A stretch of DNA of 64,000 nucleotides from the NCBI GenBank assembly GCA_022695795.1, contig MU404126.1, forward strand, positions 162,604-226,603. The letters run 5' to 3'. The number at the start of each line of letters is the position of its first letter. Position 1 is the first letter of the stretch. The notes under the pieces were generated by a model. It saw only the letters and a list, made by a program, of their open reading frames with translations. It had not been told where the DNA came from and did not search any database. Shown piece after piece: positions 10,934-22,772 of this stretch. A program made the translations under genes and the position numbers. Source of the stretch: Biscogniauxia marginata. Taxonomy: Eukaryota; Ascomycota; Sordariomycetes; Xylariales; Xylariaceae.

Positions 10934-13205
10934 ACAACTCGGACAGAGAGGCGGCCAAAAAATTATATCCGGTTTGTCATCCTCAGACGGCTCTATACGC
11001 AGAGTCGTCTTGATTTGCGCATGCCCTCAGTATCTTAGATCAGTAGCGCTTGGGCTTGTAGAAACATGCGCGAAGGATTCTGTTCCTCCGAAAATAAATA
11101 CTCTATTTAATGATCTTTTATTTGCCCCCGGTCTTCTATCGTCGATATGCTTTTTAGGATATCCGCCGACAGCACCGGCATTTCATAAGTAGAGGTAGAA
11201 TTCAGTGATGTCTAAGCCCACCCCCCCTTTTAACCCACGTTTCTAGGACCCCTGCTGCAATAATGGCCCGCACGTTCAACTCTTCCCCTCCCCGCCCTCC
11301 CCACCCTCCCAGATCTCGACGACGCTATGCTTTACGTATCCCACGTTGGCGTTCAACCCGTCCGACACGTCAGCTGACCCTCCGTGGCGTCGCTACAGGA
11401 TAAAGGAGAGGAGAAGTAGACGCGTAGGCGCTCGACGAGGTGCAGGACTTCTAGGCCTACAAGCGTTTTGTTAATACGGACGAATATATTCCCAAAGCCC
11501 GTAGCTACGACCAACGGAATCTACTTTGCTAGTAGCGCAGTCGCAGCCTGTTCTCTCGAGTGCAGCCGAAGCTCTAGCCTGCGACGAGTAGGTTGTTTGG
11601 CTTGGTGATGGTATCGGCATCGCAAAAAAGGATCTCGCCGCTGACCCTCTTGGGGAAGCCTGGCAAAATCCCGTCGGTGGACTTGGTAGTAGCCTCGACA
11701 AACTCGACCAGCTCGATCAGCGGTTTCATCTGCTGTATAGGTCAGCGGGCTCATGCTCGGTGGTGTGTCCCATACCGGTGCCGAATCCACGGTCCACGCC
11801 AGACTAATCCGCTGGCACCTGGTAAGCGCATGGGCCGGAGAAATTCGCACTGACCGAAGGCACCCTTTGATTATATGGTACGAAGAATAAGTAACATTAC
11901 GCAGGCGTAGAGAAGCCCAAATAGCAGCATGATTCAAAAGTAAATGAAAACTCAATAAGAATAAAATTAAGAATAAAGATTCCACGCAAGGAATGCTTCA
12001 TATCAATGGCTTAACTATGAGCTTGAAGTTTACAAGCCCAGCGAGCAGATCTCTGTCTAATACGTTTGTAAGTGTATCAACAGAAATTAAAGTCCTAAAA
12101 AGTTTCCATACCAATTAAAGCTCCAAATTAACTCTGCAAACTTTGATGCCGTAACTATAAGCCTACGGGAGATCTGATATTCAAACGTCTAAGCCTAGGC
12201 CGGAAATAACCCTCCGACCCGGCCGATACGACGACTGCCTATTAAGGTAATTGCCCGGACTTCCGGACCTAGCCCCACATTAGGAGTTATTACCATGCCC
12301 ACCTTTGTTATATATCATTTAAAAGCATTAATTATTTATTTTTATAAAAAGATTATTTTATATAACTTATTAATAATATAATTATAAAGAAATTATAATA
12401 AGAATTTAATTTAATATATATTAAATTATTTAAAACGGTTATATATATATCTTATTTTTCATAACATTTTAATAACTTATATTCCTTATAACATAATATA
12501 GATATATTATAAAGACATTGAAGTTGTGTTACTGTATCCAGCTAATTATTCTTCGCATGTCTATTTTACTTATGCTTGTCAAATATCGTTTTCAAGTTTA
12601 TCGGGAAGTTTGGCCCGTTTGGGGGCCTCATCATTCCACTGATATGATCTTTTGCACTCCCTCCCTCAGTATTGTGCTACTAAGGGAGGCCTTGGGCTGT
12701 AGCAGATCAGTAAGCCGCAGCCAGCATACGACGTCACCGTGCGCTCTGTATTCCGGGGATCAGGTAATTCTTCGTCACGCTCGGCTCATTGTCATGCCGA
12801 TATGTATAGTGACTGGAAAAGATTGTACAATTTACTTTTAGATGCAAAGAAATCTGAATAAATCCAAACTACAGTAACTATATGTCTGGCTAACGGCGCA
12901 TCAAAAGAGTATAGACAGACAATAAACTGACCCCTGCATGCTGTATGGTTAGTTCGGCCCTGTGTATGTGAGCTTGGGCCGTCTTCGTGAACGAAGACCT
13001 GTGCACCCTCTTCACCTTATTTCTTTCGACTTACCGATTCTAGAGCGAAGTACAGAAGGCTACATAACAGGTCTGGTGGGTCCATTATATGTAGGTACTT
13101 TATGAGATATAAAAGCCAATGCCACTCCACGATACCTAACCACTTTTCCCTATCTTCCCACCCTCTCATAGACATCGCTGGTAATACTAGTTACGAATTG
13201 TCGTT
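10934..13205. other. Gene-poor accessory spacer with an A+T-rich block
   Basis: No intact gene is seen. An A+T-rich block at about 12,310-12,515 resembles DNA degraded by repeat-induced point mutation. Around 11,590-11,750 on the minus strand there is a short protein-like run that I cannot assign. The right end is the SDR promoter, with TATGAGATATAAAAG near 13,100. Confidence 0.45.
12310..12515. repeat. A+T-rich, probably RIP-degraded island
   Basis: About 200 bases of almost pure A/T (runs such as TTATTAATAATATAATTATA) sit within a locally balanced spacer. In Pezizomycotina such islands are often old repeats converted by C-to-T change. No element can be identified. Confidence 0.45.
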
Positions 13206-14213
13206 ATGGATATAGTCAAAGAAATCCAGCCCAATGAGATTTTCTCCGCCAAAGGGTCCGTTATTGTGATTACCGGCGGTGGCAGCGGTATGAAAAGAAA
13301 ATGCCTATGAGCTAGCAAGAAGGCACGAACACTAACTATTGTATGATATACTATGTTGAACGCAGGTATCGGTCTAGCTATGGCATCCATCACTTCTAAG
13401 GCCGGTGCTATTAAGGTTTATATACTTGGTCGCCGTCATGATCGATTGTCCGCTGCCGCCCAGTTACTGAAATCAAGTGAAGCGAACGTCATACCGATTG
13501 TCTGCGATGTGACTTCTCAGAGCTCAATCGATGCCGCAGTTTCTTTTATCGAGAAGGACACAGGCTATATTGACGTACTTATTAACAATGCTGGTCGACC
13601 CAGTCCACATTACAATCCGACAACCGCGGAGACCATCGAAGAGCTTCGTGATGGATTACTCAAGGCGCATGAGGAAACCCAGGACGTCCTTCAGACAAAC
13701 ACTGCTAGCATCATTGGTGTCTCTTCATCGTTCCTGCTGCTTCTTCACAAGGGGAATTTGAGGAGGGGGTGGCCTAAAACAAGACTTTCTGCTGATGGTC
13801 TCAACAAGCAGCAGCGCAACAAGTCTTCTGACGGTAATACAGATGACATACGTACTAGTCAGATTATAACTGTGTCCTCGATCGCTGGCTTCGAGCGCCA
13901 TGGGATTACAGGGCTCGCATATACGGCCAGCAAGACGGCAGCCACTCATCTTGGCAAGGTGCTGGCCACAATCCTCGTTCCGTGGAATATACGAAGCAAC
14001 GTAATAGTACCTGGATTCTATCCGAGCGAAATGACGAGCATCCCCCAGATGGGCAAGGTCACCGTTTCGAACACGCCAGCAGGCAGATTTGGCGCTACCG
14101 AAGATGTTGCCGGAGTTTTGTTGTATTTAATTGGCAGGGCTGGTGCATTCGTGAATGGAGGTACTATGCTTACGGACGGAGGAAGAATATCGATCGAGCC
14201 GAGCTCATGGTAG
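13206..14213 (+). CDS. Short-chain dehydrogenase/reductase (classical SDR)
   Basis: Two exons (13206-13287 and 13366-14213) encode 309 residues. The Rossmann cofactor motif TGGGSGIG (residues 23-30) is split by the intron. It is followed by the NNAG motif (VLINNAG), the catalytic Ser strand (ITVSSIAGFE) and the Tyr/Lys pair in YTASK. The substrate-side segment NVIVPGFYPSEMT and a C-terminal GTMLTDGG complete the fold, so it should be an active NAD(P)-dependent oxidoreductase. An unusually long, polar insertion (roughly KTRLSADGLNKQQRNKSSD) sits before the catalytic Ser strand. The acceptor GCAG at 13362-13365 restores the frame. It stands alone in accessory DNA, so the substrate is unknown; a role in secondary metabolism is possible. 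Confidence 0.88.
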
Positions 14214-16640
14214 GACAATTAACCAAGCAATACCAATGTCACTTAGCTTCAATCTGTAGGGCGAATCATGCTGTTGTCCCCCTAGAATACGGTTTAACTG
14301 AGCAGTGTATACCTGCCTACTCTCGCGTGCGAAGGCCACTGAATTTTGGCAGCCTATATCTAAGTACTAAACTCGTGTGTCTTATATCGACCGCGCTTAT
14401 ATTGGCTATGATGTGTTGTGACTAGGAGGTAGCCATCGATACCTCTATCGTGGGATGCATTATGTCACGGTCACAGCCACGGCAGGTAGTATGTAAATAG
14501 GGCAACCACGTATCCCTGTTTTCTCTCACTCATTATTGATTTGGTATTATAATTCAGGTATCTGATCTTGAGGAATAAGGAGCACATTTTGGCACAATAT
14601 ATACTCCTACAGCCCTTCCGTATTTACTGAGGCCACTAGACAGTAATTATGTTGCAAGCTAAATATAGCCCGAAAGGGAGGGAACTGAGGCATGAAATAT
14701 GGTATATAAAGATGACTGAGGCTACAGTTGGCTCCAGGATGGAGGTGGCCTGTATGTAGGTACTAATATGGAGACGGAATAGGGCCATCTTGGAACACAA
14801 CATACTACTTTCTATCCATCTGTTTCACCCATTAATTGTGAGAGGTAGTAAGACCCGGGTTGTTCTCGGACCTCTTATATCAAGAAACCATCTAATATAC
14901 CTTACTCGCTTTCCGCTGGGCCATATGGCTCTGAGGAGGCTAGCCTTTTGTCTTAGCAGATTCTTGAAGCTATCTAGTTCATCTCACCCGGCTTGAGACC
15001 AGTGGTCGCATACATCCTAAATATGAAAATATCCGATAAGCTCCAAGTCAGGGATTATGAGCACTAGTGGGATTTAAGTCAAGATATATATTTCAATCGG
15101 TCCTTGTATCTGCTGTCTCAAAAGTGATGCCGCTAATGTATATATGTGTATGCGGTATTTACTCTAACTGAAAGCATATGATGCCCATTTTACATCCAAA
15201 GCTGAACATAGATTAACATCCATTCGTACCACTGACGTATATTTTGCTACTAGAACCCTTGGTGATGGTGGACAGCTATGATTGTTTGGTAGTGAATACT
15301 CAAAGTCTGCCTAGGTGATCCGCCTAGCGGGTAACACAAGTGAGACATTCGTAAGCCAAGATAACGAAGCCAAGATTCTTCTCGGAAGGGCCGGATCTAG
15401 ATGCTTCAGGACCCTAGTCGATGGGATCCTTATCATAGGAAAATACTATTTCCAGATGATCCAAGACCAGAGCCTCTATATACGCATATATGTAATTTTT
15501 TCCCCCCTCATCTGTGGAATAATAATCGCAGCTGACTGATAATGTAACAGACACCACTTCCTCAAATTCACTCAAGGATATCCTCCTCGACCTTCAACAT
15601 CATCTCGAAAGATTATCTAATCCGTAATCTCACCAGTGGCCCGATCAGCCATGGTCTCACAACAGATCACGCCGCCGTGAAAAGTCTAGTCGCCAAGCTT
15701 GTCTCTGAGAGCATCCAACAATATAAAAATTCGACACAATAACAACGATGACGACGATAATGATGCCACCGCCGCCGCATCTGTGCTACTGACCCCTATG
15801 TATAAATGAGTCAGAGCTCTACAGGCAATCCCAACCCAGACAAAGAACAGGATAAATTGCCCGATCATTTCTAGCTACGTAGAAGACTCATAGACGGAGT
15901 TGAATAGTGACATGTCGCTCATCCCGAACATATACTACTTCCCGTTACACCAGCCGGAACCCCTCTTACTCGCTACCGAGAGGGAAGCCTGGTATCTCTG
16001 CAACAAGTATCTCAATATAGTTACTTATCCACATACACCGGAGCATGAGCCGTGGAATCCTCTGCAATGTTAGAAGCGTATAGGGCATGGAGAAGGTAGT
16101 TGCTGTACAGATAATCTAATCAAGAAAGGTTGCCTTAGAATATCCGACTTCAGCTCCGGCGAGCCAAAACTGTATCAAACGTCAGGGCTGTCATTTCAAA
16201 TAGACTTCTATTGTATGTTACGTACAAATTGTCAACTCTTTGTAATTAATATTGAGATATTTGTAAATACAGAGCTGGAATATGTCTCCTGATTGCTAGG
16301 CCCTCATCATATGAGATCAGTGTGACCCTCGACAAAGCCTTAGTACGACATTCAACCTTTTACCACTGTAATTCTTTGCCATCTATCGCGTTCATGGATT
16401 TTCCAGAGATGTTCTTGCGACCGACACTGTCAATCGGGCCAAGTTAGACACGATATAAAATTAATGATGATGGTGCATATACTCACTAGATTTATAATCC
16501 TCTCGGCGCTATACTCTTTCCAATCCCAGAAACTTAGCCCTGAGATCTGCATATTTCGATATGGCTCGCGTCCTTCCAGACAAGGATAGCACGCATGACA
16601 TCCTCACGGGAGAAGTCGATATCCTATAAGCAGCTATTTA
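14214..16640. other. Gene-poor accessory spacer
   Basis: No gene is supported. The sequence is interrupted in all frames. A short protein-like run starts at 15,912 on the plus strand but meets a stop after about 50 codons and matches nothing I know. The right end may contain the eroded N-terminal part of the ankyrin relic. Confidence 0.45.
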
Positions 16641-17723
16641 CTCACAGTGTACCTGGCACCTAAGATGGTCTTGTGAGTCCTACCAGCTCTTGGAGATACT
16701 CGAGCTCCTCGTCTCCCACGGTGCCTCAGTCAACTCGCTCGATAGTAATGGTAACTCTCCGTTGTATTACATTTGCACCCATGGCCACATCGGGGTATTT
16801 AAATTATCAGTCAATGCAGGTGCCGATTACAAGACTATCCATGATCAACTACCGAATTCTGACATAGATATGCCCACACCCGAGCACATAGTTTTCACGG
16901 AAGAGCCCTGTAAAGTCAACCTTCTCGACATTGCGTTGGAAGCACATGTTGAGCGCGAGAAAGGCTGCAGCATACCCTGGATTCGTAACACTTCATTGCA
17001 GATGAAATGGGGAGATTTCATAATATTTCTACTTGGTGTAGGTTTATCATTTCGTGCCGATGATCCACAGCTCGCAAACTTTTTTCATCTTGCCTGCTTC
17101 CAGGGAAACCTGTCATATGTAAAAAAAAAGTTACTTGACATTGGCGTTGACCAGAACGCCCGTCCGCAAGGGGTGATAGACGGGATGAAGTAGATGGCTC
17201 CTGTCTGGATGCTGCGGTGAGAGCCGGGCAACAAGAAGTTGTCGAGTGTTTCCTGAACCACGGCGTAGTTCCGAGCACTGAGCGTCTGTGTACGCATAGC
17301 CTTGGAACGTTATCCAGCCAATGACGTGCCTATCATGAGAGCCTTGGATACAGTATTTGGACAGATGCTCGATAGCCGGACTACGACGACGTATTTCGCT
17401 GCTGCGAGCTGCTCGTGAAAGCTGGTGCTAGCGGAGATGACTGTAGGATTCTCCTTGAGAATTGCACCGTACAGGAAAATATCGAACTTACTCTACACAT
17501 TCTCAGCCAAGGCATCCGATTGCAAAGAGCACCTCACATTAATAATCTTGAGGTCGTGAAGCTTCTACTTACATCAGGCGCAGACTTAGACTCTGCGAGT
17601 CTTCAACGTTACGCGGTCTCAGTAGGAAAAGTTGAACTTCTAAGATTTCTAGTGGAGAGAGACGGGCCATTGCTTCAGCTAAGAGACTTCGGCTGTATCC
17701 CTGTCTTAAGGTCTGAATCGTGA
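16641..17723 (+). pseudogene. Ankyrin-repeat protein, degraded
   Basis: Ankyrin motifs are visible in several broken pieces. The first piece has LELLVSHGASVNSLDSNGNS followed by SPLYYICTHGHIGVFKLSV. A weak repeat near 17,080 reads NFFHLACFQGNLSYVKKKLL. After a stop at 17,191-17,193 the same frame continues with LDAAVRAGQQEVVECFLNHG. A last piece has NLEVVKLLLTSGADLDSASL and ends at 17,723. The repeats are out of step and crossed by stops, so this is a pseudogene. Fungal ankyrin proteins of this kind often carry NACHT or HET domains upstream, but none is visible here. It converges on the APH-like relic almost without a gap. Confidence 0.7.
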
Positions 17724-17729
17724 CACTAT

Positions 17730-18535
17730 TTAGGTTACTAATCGAGAGATTAGACAATCATGTCTCCACTCCATCTCGTAATCCCTAATCACAGACGCCA
17801 GATATTGTGAAGGTAAAGGAAGGTCTCGTAAGCGTCGCAGAATTTCTCCGAGTTGGGATACGATGGAGGCTTCTGAATTGGCTGAGAGCCCCTCCCACAA
17901 GTCTTTCAGTGGCGTGCCTTGAATATAGGACATAAAAAGATACGTCCAGCCCCCGATTGTGATGGTTCCCAGTGGCTCGGGTATCGGAATTTTATGGTCC
18001 CAAATGTGTGCCCTGTTCCAAATCTCAGTTGCATCAAGGCCTGGTCCACACTTAACAATGACTGATTCTGTAATCTTGAGGATCCATCTTGAGCATTTCG
18101 GATCATGGTGTAAGACAGTGCCGGTTTCTTACAGAGAGTTCAAGGTGTCGGTAACCTCATCATGCCCCTTACGAAATGACTCGTTCAATAACTTGTTTAC
18201 AAAGGGAGACAAGAGATGGTGTATCTCAAGGCGACCGCACGCTTTAGGAATCTGAGGAGCAACAGTCGATGTAGTAGACAATGCAGGGACCTGGTTATGT
18301 TCGTCGGCCAATCCTAATTATAAATAAGTATATTTATAAACGGAACTGTGGAAAGTTCTAACACACCTTTGAGATTTTCGAATTTCTGCTTGTTGTATGT
18401 CAGATAAGAGCTGAGATTGCGCTCAGGGTTTTCTTTTAGGATAGTATGTAATTTACGAATAAAATTCGAATTGTAGCAAGCTCTTTGTGACTGCCGAGCA
18501 GATGTTGCCGCCATATTGTGAGGAACGTGGAACAA
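17730..18535 (-). pseudogene. APH-type (aminoglycoside phosphotransferase-like) kinase fragment
   Basis: Reading from 18,535, an N-terminal exon (MFHVPHNMAATSARQ...) appears to splice at a GTGTTA..ATTAG intron (about 18,367-18,316) into a frame that runs to 17,733. That frame contains VIVKCGPGLDATE, TIGGWTYLFMSYIQGTPL and LGEILRRLRDLPLP, the pattern of the N-lobe and hinge of fungal APH-family proteins. An in-frame TAA at 18,131-18,129 interrupts it, most simply a former CAA. The reading frame stops before the catalytic loop (HxD) and metal-binding DxD/DW segment, so the kinase core is missing. It is therefore truncated and dead. Confidence 0.65.
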
Positions 18536-18900
18536 AAGAGAACTGAATCTGGCGTGAAGTCAAGAAAAATGGCGGGCTGCCACGTGACTCTCTATGATCA
18601 ATCTACTTCCGATGGAAGAATAGCTAAAATGGGTCTAAGCGTAGATCCATAATCATGTAGTACCTGTAGTTGTGATATCACCGAACTCCGTAACAGAGAT
18701 AGCTAGGTAGCAATGATGAGGTATTGTGTGTGTGCTCTAGAGGAAGCTTTTCGATCCACTACCCGCACAAGCTACCTCCGGGAGTCATATCCCCTCCTCC
18801 ATGCTCGATAGTTGTAAAAGGGCGACCGATTGAGAGAATTAAACTATTAGGCGAAGAGCTAAGAGTAACTGAGACAATAGCGGCCGGGGGCGCGCAGTTT
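18536..18900. other. Spacer
   Basis: Nothing convincing is seen. This is the former upstream region of the APH-like relic, possibly with eroded 5' sequence of the HET relic. Confidence 0.4.
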
Positions 18901-18940
18901 AAATCCGTCTTGCGCAACTGAGAGAGCACGGTTAGGCAGC

Positions 18941-19496
18941 TTGCCGGCACGGGGGAGATTCCCACAAGCTGTTAGGGATGCGTTCTCCGACACCATCGTG
19001 GGAAACGACGAGCACAATCTCGTCATCAAAAATGACACGCGCCCCTTTGTCCGGAAGACCAGGCCGAGACTGTCAACGAAGGCAGACGGTTTCGACTTGT
19101 GGTACACGAAGTACGGCACCAGAGTGCTAAGGCAGGCCGATCCTGAATACTTCGAAGAAGGTCGCGGCGTGGATGGAGGTCGGCAGAGAACCAGTTCTAG
19201 AAGATGCGAAGGGAGAAAAGAGGCTGTTTCCTGAAGCCTATGCCCGCGGTATGGAGATGACCTGCTACGGGAGGAAGTCCTCTACCACTGGCCGGGGCTC
19301 TATGGGGTTGGCGCCCCCACGGACACTGCCCAGAGATGAAATCGTCTTCCTCCCTGGCGGGAAATATCCGTTCATACTAAGACCTAAGGATGATAATACT
19401 TACGAAATGATAGGAGACTGTTTCGTGTACGATTTGGATGTCTTCGCTTTACTCCAGGATGAAGGAACCGAAACACGGGAGTTTGTGATAACCTGA
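18941..19496 (+). pseudogene. C-terminal remnant of a HET (heterokaryon incompatibility) protein
   Basis: The frame ending at 19,496 contains GRKSSTTGRGSMGLAPPRT, then DEIVFLPGGKYPFILRPKDD, then YEMIGDCFVYDLD. This series is characteristic of the C-terminus of fungal HET-domain proteins (usually GRKLF.T..GYMGLGP, GD.I..L.GG..PFVLR, Y.LVGECYVHG). An upstream piece in another frame (18,941-19,170; FPQAVRDAFSDTIVGNDEHN) may belong to the same gene and needs a frameshift or intron near 19,170. The N-terminal HET core is absent. HET proteins act in non-self recognition and programmed cell death; this copy is a fragment. Confidence 0.65.
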
Positions 19497-22400
19497 GGAT
19501 CTAGCGGACTTTGAACAGCGAACGAATCACAGCTCTAGTATGGTGTTGGCTTTGACTTCTACCTATTGATCCGCATACAGTTTCCTAATATCTCGATAGT
19601 AAGTTGCCCTATATCTATGTCTACTCTCAGTCTGCAGCGCATCTTCACTCTCCTGGCGTCTAGCGACTATAATTACAAAATATTCTTAGGCGCATATAAA
19701 TCCCGTGGTTTTCCCTTGTAGGTGTGATAACCTGCTGTTATGTGATTAATGTAGTTACCGGGTCGATGAAACTGACTACGAAGCTTTGTACAGGGTTATA
19801 CCCTCTTGAAATCCCGGGTGACAACCCTTTTGGCCACCTCGGATAGCAAACATAGATGCCTATCATCAAGCGGCATCACCGGCAGATATGATGACAACAT
19901 AAAGCCTAGAGTATCTCTCGTCATAGAGATAACTTCAAATTGCGTTATGTAGCGCCTTTATTTAAAATGTTAAGGACTTCACAGATAGTAACTATGGCCC
20001 ACTGTCAGGACTTGCCGGCAAGAGGGTTGCGATAGTGAGGGCAAGGTGTAGTAACGCTAGTTAGGAAACAAAGAGGCTATTCAGGGGTAAAAATCATCTC
20101 AACCTATGAAACTTTAGTTCTAGCTCTAATCTAATCGTCTGCTAAATATCCACATCAGTTTATTGCCTATCTGTGAATTGTGACGGTCCATGTTATATGC
20201 TTCTCATTTGTGCCCTCTTTGTATGACTTGCTGATCCCACACTAGCCGCGTCACTCTTGGCCTTGTAAACCTACCTAGGGAGATATTTACAACATGAACA
20301 ATTCCACCTTCGTCTATTTAAACCAAGTCTTCGAGAAAGTAGTACTTACTACGTTGGGATATAGGAGTGGCATATCCTCATATCGCCACACTCCGCCACG
20401 AGTCTAGATTCTTCGTCCCTCTACCATGAACCCTGACGCATATCTTTTGTCTGGCGTCATACCGTAACTATTGTTTGACGACGTGTTCTCCTTTCGCTTG
20501 ACATATGAGTCCCGGTCAATTCTCGGAGCTTTGAAAATGAGGTAGGGGTACATATGTATAACCGCCATGAATCCTCTGATTGCGGTGATCTGCAGTGGTC
20601 TTGCTCCTAGTTCTGGAGAAAACTAGCCTGGGATAGCCGCCGTTATACTCTATACTGGATTTAACATAGCTACGGGACTATATTAGCGGCATTTATGCGG
20701 GGAGCCAACGACGTGACATCGTGGCAAAGGAGCCGGGAAGTGTAGAACAAACTAAGAAGGAATGAGTGTAGGGGCGACTTGCCATTATCGTACCAGCGGC
20801 TAAGCAGAGGTGCAGAAAAAGGAGACACCACCGCTAATCATACTTTTGGTACCTAGGTATTCTAGACACTAGAGAGGTTTTCTTTCAAGGCCTGCGATGC
20901 AGTCACGGCCTATACGTGCACATTTCGGCTCTGCCGTCGCGCTCTTTTGTCTCCTTAACCCCCTGGTACACGGACCAGATTCGAAATGGCTTTACTCTCT
21001 TGTAATGATAATATTCTTTCCTAGCTAGGCTTGAGGCTTACGGCGACAAATTTGCCAATTTGTATATAATTTCTCTAGCTTGGTAGTTGCGTTTCTCCAT
21101 TGTAATGATTAACCTAGCACGTGGGATTCCAGGTGCAGAGGAGGATTGACAGCGTGCGTGGATGCCCCTTTTCTATGAAACCTGGTACCCGGGAGGCCAG
21201 CGGTACCCCTGTATGTACCTTGACCAATAAGTGTTTGAGTTCTTTTTGGTAAAGATTCGTGGTGCATAATCGTCCCCTTGGCCTGTCCCTTTTACTTTAT
21301 CTGTTAGGAAAAGATCGAGATCGTAAACCGAGAAACTTTGGTGACGTTGTTGGAGAAGCGGAAGTGCCGCTTGATATGTAAGTGAATTAAAAACGACACT
21401 GGCATCGCTGCACAGGTACTCTCACAGAACCTCCCATCTACTATGTTGATCTGGTGAGATACTGTATTATCCCTAATCGGGATCTTGAGCTATGCCAGAT
21501 GGGTTTTCTGTTCTCGTCCAGGCGCTAAAAGATTTCCCTGGTTGGGGGCCTATAGCGGTCAAAATCGCAGCACTTGTCACTGGGATCAGTTGTGAATTAC
21601 GGGTTACTTGCAGGAGATTTCTCTGCATGTCATTATGTATTTACACATCTACGGTCCTTCTAAGCCCCTGTCATGTAAGATGGTAAAAATCGAGGCCGCA
21701 ACTGGGTACCTGAACTAATATGAGGACGTTGAGCTGAAGAGACAAGCTGGGGACCACAGTGAAAGGTGGCGGACTTGGCACCCAGAGTGTCGGACAGCTC
21801 GGTGTCTATCGATACAGGGCTTGTTCGCCTGTCCGTCTCATCTTGGTAATTCAAACCATCACCCCGCTTTCTTCGCTTAGACCTGCTAACCTGCGCTACT
21901 TAAAATGCCCCTAGGCCCGGGCCATTAGGGGGCGTTATCCCCCGGCAGCCCGGACAGAAATGCCTGGAAGCTTGGCTCTGGAAAACGGTGCCGTTAGGTG
22001 GTCGAGGGCCAAGATCACCGCATTTTAGTCGCGTAAGACAAATTGGTCTTGAGTGGTCTTGGGCCCCCTCAGCCTGTATTTATCAACTGTCGCTTATCGC
22101 TAGTTCCTCAGCTAGTCCTCGATCTGGTTACCGTCTCCCGCCTCGAACCATTCCTCATCTCGAACCATTCTCGTCTCCAGCTATCGCGCATGATAATCGC
22201 GATGCTTGCGCCCACGCATAACAACTCGGGGATCGAATGAATTTGAAGGTTTCTACACTAGCAGTGCTCTGTGTACGAAACTTGTATGCGGATTGTTCTC
22301 GAATGCCTATAACCCGTCGGCATATCGCCAACACGGTTACACTGAGGCGCCAAGTGCCCCGGCGTTCGCTGACATGCCAGGGTCTGCTGGTAGTGTAGAT

Positions 22401-22772
22401 GACCCTTACGATGCGGATCGCATTGCTGGGATCGGTTTCAAGACGAAGGGGTCAAAACTGGCAATTTTTATTGGGGCTCGAACAGGCCTCGAAGAATTTA
22501 CCTGGTTCACCATGGGTCAAGGTGGGATTCTTAATTTGTCTATTATTCGTAATATATGGAGACCCTGCGCTGGGATGACCATGCCCACGATCGTATGTCA
22601 GGGTGTCGAATTCAATGCCTAATATACGCCACTTCCGCACTCTTGAAGACTCTTTTCAATACATATCTTCGACCCTTATGTAAGAACTTCAACGCTCTAG
22701 GCTCAAGGGCCCGACGACTACACGCCCTTTGCTATTGTCTTGCAGTTAGATGCCTACTACTAGGTAGACATC
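19497..22772. other. Long gene-poor accessory spacer
   Basis: About 3.3 kb without a supported gene. One open stretch on the plus strand (22,206-22,622, 138 codons) has a protein-like centre (PYDADRIAGIGFKTKGSKLA) but no family I recognise. Base composition is mixed rather than uniformly A+T-rich. Confidence 0.4.

Noticed and set aside
11521..11985. Short protein-like run on the minus strand (LIELVEFVEATTKSTDGILP and SGEILFCDADTITKPNNLL)
   Set aside because: Looks coding over about 50 codons but is bounded by stops, has no start or splice sites that extend it and fits no family I can name. Left as unassigned relic.
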